From Deltaproteobacteria bacterium UBA2385 (GTDB lineage Bacteria; Myxococcota_A; UBA796; UBA2385): a stretch of DNA of 14,103 bases. Made by a program: the position numbers and the translations under genes. The notes below the pieces were generated by a model. The model saw only the letters and a program-made list of their open reading frames with translations, was not told the origin of the DNA and made no database searches. Location: contig DDSR01000261.1 of NCBI GenBank assembly GCA_002343455.1, positions 914 through 15,016 on the forward strand. Direction: 5' to 3'. This document shows, piece by piece, positions 9,416 to 14,103 of this stretch. The stretch's first letter is position 1. Every line of letters begins with the position of its first letter.

Positions 9416-9444
9416 AATATGGATCAGTCGAACCGCGACCGCAA
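9416..9444 (-). promoter_or_regulatory. Candidate sigma-70 promoter of the accessory operon
   Basis: Minus strand TTGCGG (9444-9439), 17 bases, CATATT (9421-9416). The expected start of transcription is near 9409, just before the tandem repeat, giving a leader of about 85 bases. The boxes are only partial matches to TTGACA and TATAAT. AT content is locally raised in an otherwise GC-rich region. Confidence 0.4.
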
Positions 9445-9523
9445 GTGAAATCGGCGTGGCGGCGATCAACCTGCTCGAGGATTGGGGCCGCTACCGCTTG
9501 GACGGCCCGGGAGTCGACGTGGA

Positions 9524-9551
9524 CTCGCCCTTTGTGATTCACAAAGGCGAG
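9524..9551. repeat. Strong hairpin, 12-base stem with one bulge
   Basis: Left arm CTCGCCCTTTGTG and right arm CACAAAGGCGAG pair over 12 bases with one extra C in the left arm and a 3-base ATT loop. No T-tract follows on either strand, so a simple intrinsic terminator is unlikely. It lies about 80 bases upstream of the candidate operon promoter. Confidence 0.75.
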
Positions 9552-9685
9552 CTATGTCCGCGAGTTGGCGCCTCAGGAGGCAGTTTGAGGGCGAAACGGT
9601 CAGTATCTGTCTGATTCCGGAGGCAGAATCGGGGCATCCAGGCCCGTAGTCGGTCCGGACGCGGACGCAGCGGAGCTTTCTGAAT

Positions 9686-9702
9686 CGTAGCGGAGCGCTA
9701 CG
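9686..9702. repeat. Perfect 7-base stem, 3-base loop hairpin
   Basis: CGTAGCG-GAG-CGCTACG. It is short but perfect, in a non-coding stretch, with no T-tract on either side. Possible protein-binding dyad or RNA hairpin; function unknown. Confidence 0.55.
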
Positions 9703-9842
9703 TCCGCTCGCTCTATAGCCGCTCACCGTCGCAAAGACGCCAAGAGGATCGTGGCGCCGCGGGCGGAGCTGGCGGCGGCTGGTTGATCGGGAACCCTCTG
9801 TGAGGACAGTGGGCAGGACTCTCCTGGCTTCCAATTTTCCTG

Positions 9843-9872
9843 CCTTCCTCAGCCCTGACCGGGTGCGGAAGG
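9843..9872 (-). terminator. Possible terminator of the SCP2 gene
   Basis: CCTTCC and GGAAGG pair around an 18-base loop that can form an inner CCC/GGG stem. It lies about 20 bases beyond the SCP2 stop at 9894. No U-tract follows, so the call is weak. Confidence 0.3.
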
Positions 9873-9893
9873 AAGTGACTCCCCACCTCCCCC

Positions 9894-10205
9894 CTACATG
9901 CGAAACCGCGTCTTCAACGCCGTCAGCGCCCCGGGGTCATTGGTCTTGATCTTCCCCCGCGCGATGTCGATCGGCCCCGGCGTCTTGCCCTCCAGCACCA
10001 TCTTCTCGAACAAGCCCGGATCGCACTTCAGCACGACGTCGGCCTTCTCGATCGTCTTCCCCGGGCTGACCTCGCAGCGATCGGCGTGCATCTGGACGGT
10101 CCAGCGCTCCTCGCCGACGCTGAAGTAGTAGCTCTTGCTGGGGCTGCCCGGAGAGGGGATGTAGCGGCTGGGCATGGTCTCGAAGATCTGGCGTACCTTG
10201 GACAT
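9894..10205 (-). CDS. SCP2 sterol-carrier-domain protein
   Basis: 103 residues made up almost entirely of one SCP2-like lipid-binding domain, near the usual domain length of about 100. The typical pattern is visible: a beta-sheet region ending in EKADVVLKCD, then FEKMVLEGK, then a GPIDIARGKIKTND segment and a final helix. The family binds fatty acyl groups, sterols or other hydrophobic ligands in the cytoplasm. The ligand cannot be told from sequence. ATG 10205 has AGGGAG five bases upstream. It is divergent from ligA across only 44 bases, so the two may share a regulatory zone, but no clear -10/-35 pair is visible there. Confidence 0.85.
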   Translation of the reverse strand: MSKVRQIFETMPSRYIPSPGSPSKSYYFSVGEERWTVQMHADRCEVSPGKTIEKADVVLKCDPGLFEKMVLEGKTPGPIDIARGKIKTNDPGALTALKTRFRM

Positions 10206-10240
10206 GGCGTCTCCCTGCGGCGGTGGCCCGCCGGGGATAA

Positions 10241-13099
<2,859 letters not shown>

Positions 13100-13116
<17 letters not shown>

Positions 13117-13876
13117 GCTCGGGCTCGGGCTCCTGCTCGCGCAGCTCGCGGGCCTGGGGGTGCTCGGGGTGGGTCAGGGTCCAGCGCAGGTGCTCCAGCA
13201 TGCCGGTCATCATGGCGGCCTCGCTCCGCTGCGCGTCCAGGCGGGCCAGCAGCCGGAAGAGGGTGCCGCGGACCTGCTCGGGGGAGCGTCCGCGCAGGTA
13301 GCCGCCCAGGCGCAGGACCTCCTCGGCCCGGCCGGTCAGGGCGCGCAGGAGGCCGGTGGGCGCCGCCTCGTGCCGGGGAGCTGCGGGCGGGTCCTGCAGG
13401 GCGAGGTGCTGGCGCAGCAGGTGGCAGCTCACGGTGACGGCCTGGGCGAGGTTCAGCGAGCTGGTCTCGCCGGTCGGCAGGGTGAAGAGGGCGTGGCAGG
13501 GCTCCAGGTCCTCGTTGCTGAGGCCAGCGTCCTCGGGGCCGAAGAGCAGGCAGGTCTCGCCGGGCTGGGCGAAGACCTGGGCGGGGAGCTGGTCGGCGGT
13601 CCACAGGGGCCAGTCGAAGCGGCGGCGGCGGGCGGTGGTGCCGACGACGAGGCCGGCCCCGGCGACCGCCTCGTCGACGCTGCCGACGATGCGGGCCCGG
13701 TCGATCACCTCGCGGCCGCCGGGGGCGTGCCAGCGGGCCTCCTCCGGGTCGAAGGCGCGTGGATCCACCAGCACGAGCCCGCCCAGGCCGTGGTTGGCGA
13801 TGGCGCGGGCGCTCATGCCGATGTTGATCGGCCCCCGGGGGCGGACCAGGACGACCCGGACCCTTGAGAGCGGCAC
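13100..13876 (-). CDS. trmJ: SpoU-family RNA 2'-O-methyltransferase, probably tRNA Cm32/Um32 methyltransferase TrmJ
   Basis: Methylates the ribose of nucleotide 32 in tRNA anticodon loops with S-adenosylmethionine. 258 residues, near the TrmJ length of about 250. The SPOUT knot motifs are present: PINIGMSARAIANHG at 16-30 (Asn18, Arg24), FGPEDAGLSNEDL at 112-124, and PTGETSSLNLAQAV at 134-147. A helical C-terminal part (about 175-235) follows, as in TrmJ. GPED replaces the more common GRED/GNE. A different target within the TrmH/SpoU superfamily cannot be excluded. The start is GTG 13876, directly abutting the TAG of the upstream gene with GGAGG four bases before it, so it is co-translated with that gene. 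The 3' end overlaps the lipoprotein gene tail to tail. Confidence 0.88.
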
Positions 13877-14103
13877 CTAGCCTCCGAAGAGGCCCTTGAA
13901 CCAGCCGATGACCTTGCCGAAGACGCCGGGCTCTTCCTTGGGGCCGGGCTGGTCGCCGGTCTTGCGGGCCAGGGCGGCTTCGCGGGCCTTGGCCAGCTCG
14001 TCGTTGATGTCGCCCTTGGCCTCGGGGGCCGGAGGGGCGGCGGGCTCGGCGGCGCCGAGGTTCGCCGGCGCGAGGCGGTCGGGCGGCGCGCTGGCCATGG
14101 CCG
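13877..14103 (-). CDS. Short Ala/Pro-rich protein with amphipathic C-terminus (5' end uncertain)
   Basis: 73 residues if started at the ATG at 14098, but the frame is open to the window edge, so the true start may lie outside. The first 28 residues are Ala/Pro-rich and probably disordered. A charged helix (DINDELAKAREAALARK) follows. The end, VFGKVIGWFKGLFGG, looks like an amphipathic or membrane-associating helix. No family recognised. Its TAG stop is directly followed by the GTG of trmJ, so they form one transcription unit. Confidence 0.55.
   Translation of the reverse strand, partial: AMASAPPDRLAPANLGAAEPAAPPAPEAKGDINDELAKAREAALARKTGDQPGPKEEPGVFGKVIGWFKGLFGG

Larger units (their letters stand above)
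9445..9893. other. Non-coding region between the accessory operon and the SCP2 gene
   Basis: About 450 bases without a convincing gene. It holds hairpins at 9524-9551, 9686-9702 and 9843-9872. Reading frames through it on both strands are short or Arg/Pro-rich. A 31-codon plus-strand frame at 9554-9649 exists but has poor support. Only the hairpins and the far end of the operon promoter stand out. Confidence 0.6.

Noticed and set aside
8922..9542. A longer 206-residue version of the first operon gene starting at GTG 9542
   Set aside because: No ribosome-binding site, the GTG lies within a hairpin, and a candidate promoter falls inside the extension. ATG 9323 has GAGG at good spacing. The extension is not fully excluded.
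9554..9649. A 31-codon plus-strand frame with plausible-looking protein composition
   Set aside because: Too short, with weak initiation signals and no recognisable family. It starts right beside the hairpin and lacks support from neighbours.
4727..9882. AGTGACTCC at 4727-4735 and 9874-9882, flanking the accessory operon like an attachment-site duplication
   Set aside because: Nine matching bases are expected fairly often by chance between two gaps of this size. The flanks do not align and no integrase is present.

Overview
This is a high-GC window (about 70-73% in hand-counted 60-base lines of the housekeeping genes). It looks like a free-living Gram-negative bacterium, and my best guess is Myxococcota or a related deltaproteobacterial lineage. 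The clues are three lipoproteins with very short signal peptides and polar, Asp/Thr/Gly-rich mature ends, a stand-alone SCP2 protein, an AcsA-type acetate-CoA ligase and a fused E1 dehydrogenase. No marker gene settles the taxon.

Left part (1-4646, all minus strand): acsA (1515-3230) overlaps by 4 bases (ATGA) the start of a fused alpha/beta E1 subunit of a pyruvate-dehydrogenase-like complex, which runs off the left edge. Both activities make acetyl-CoA, so this looks like an acetyl-CoA supply operon. Upstream lies a 432-base gap with a hairpin and a striking 182-base imperfect inverted repeat, then a secreted lipoprotein of unknown function (3663-4646) whose start looks leaderless.

Middle part (4790-9323, minus strand): three closely packed genes with lower GC in most of their length (about 58-62% in sampled lines between 5200 and 7400). 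In transcription order they are a 133-residue beta-rich protein, an 848-residue protein of no family I know but with motifs that recall clan GH-A TIM-barrel glycosidases, and an FG-GAP (integrin-like propeller) lipoprotein with six DxDGDGxxDL calcium motifs. Stop and start signals are nearly fused, so they are probably one operon. A 12-base tandem repeat (GGCGCCGGGGGT) with quadruplex potential lies between a plausible promoter and the first start codon. This is the best candidate for an undescribed system, perhaps carbohydrate binding or degradation at the cell surface.

Right part: an SCP2 sterol-carrier-like protein (9894-10205, minus) is divergent from ligA (10250-12358, plus), which overlaps by ATGA with a small lipoprotein gene (12355-13116). 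That gene converges on trmJ (13100-13876, minus) with a 17-base tail-to-tail overlap centred on a perfect 9-base dyad that holds both stop codons. The window ends in a short Ala/Pro-rich gene abutting trmJ. I saw no tRNA, rRNA, CRISPR array or transposase.
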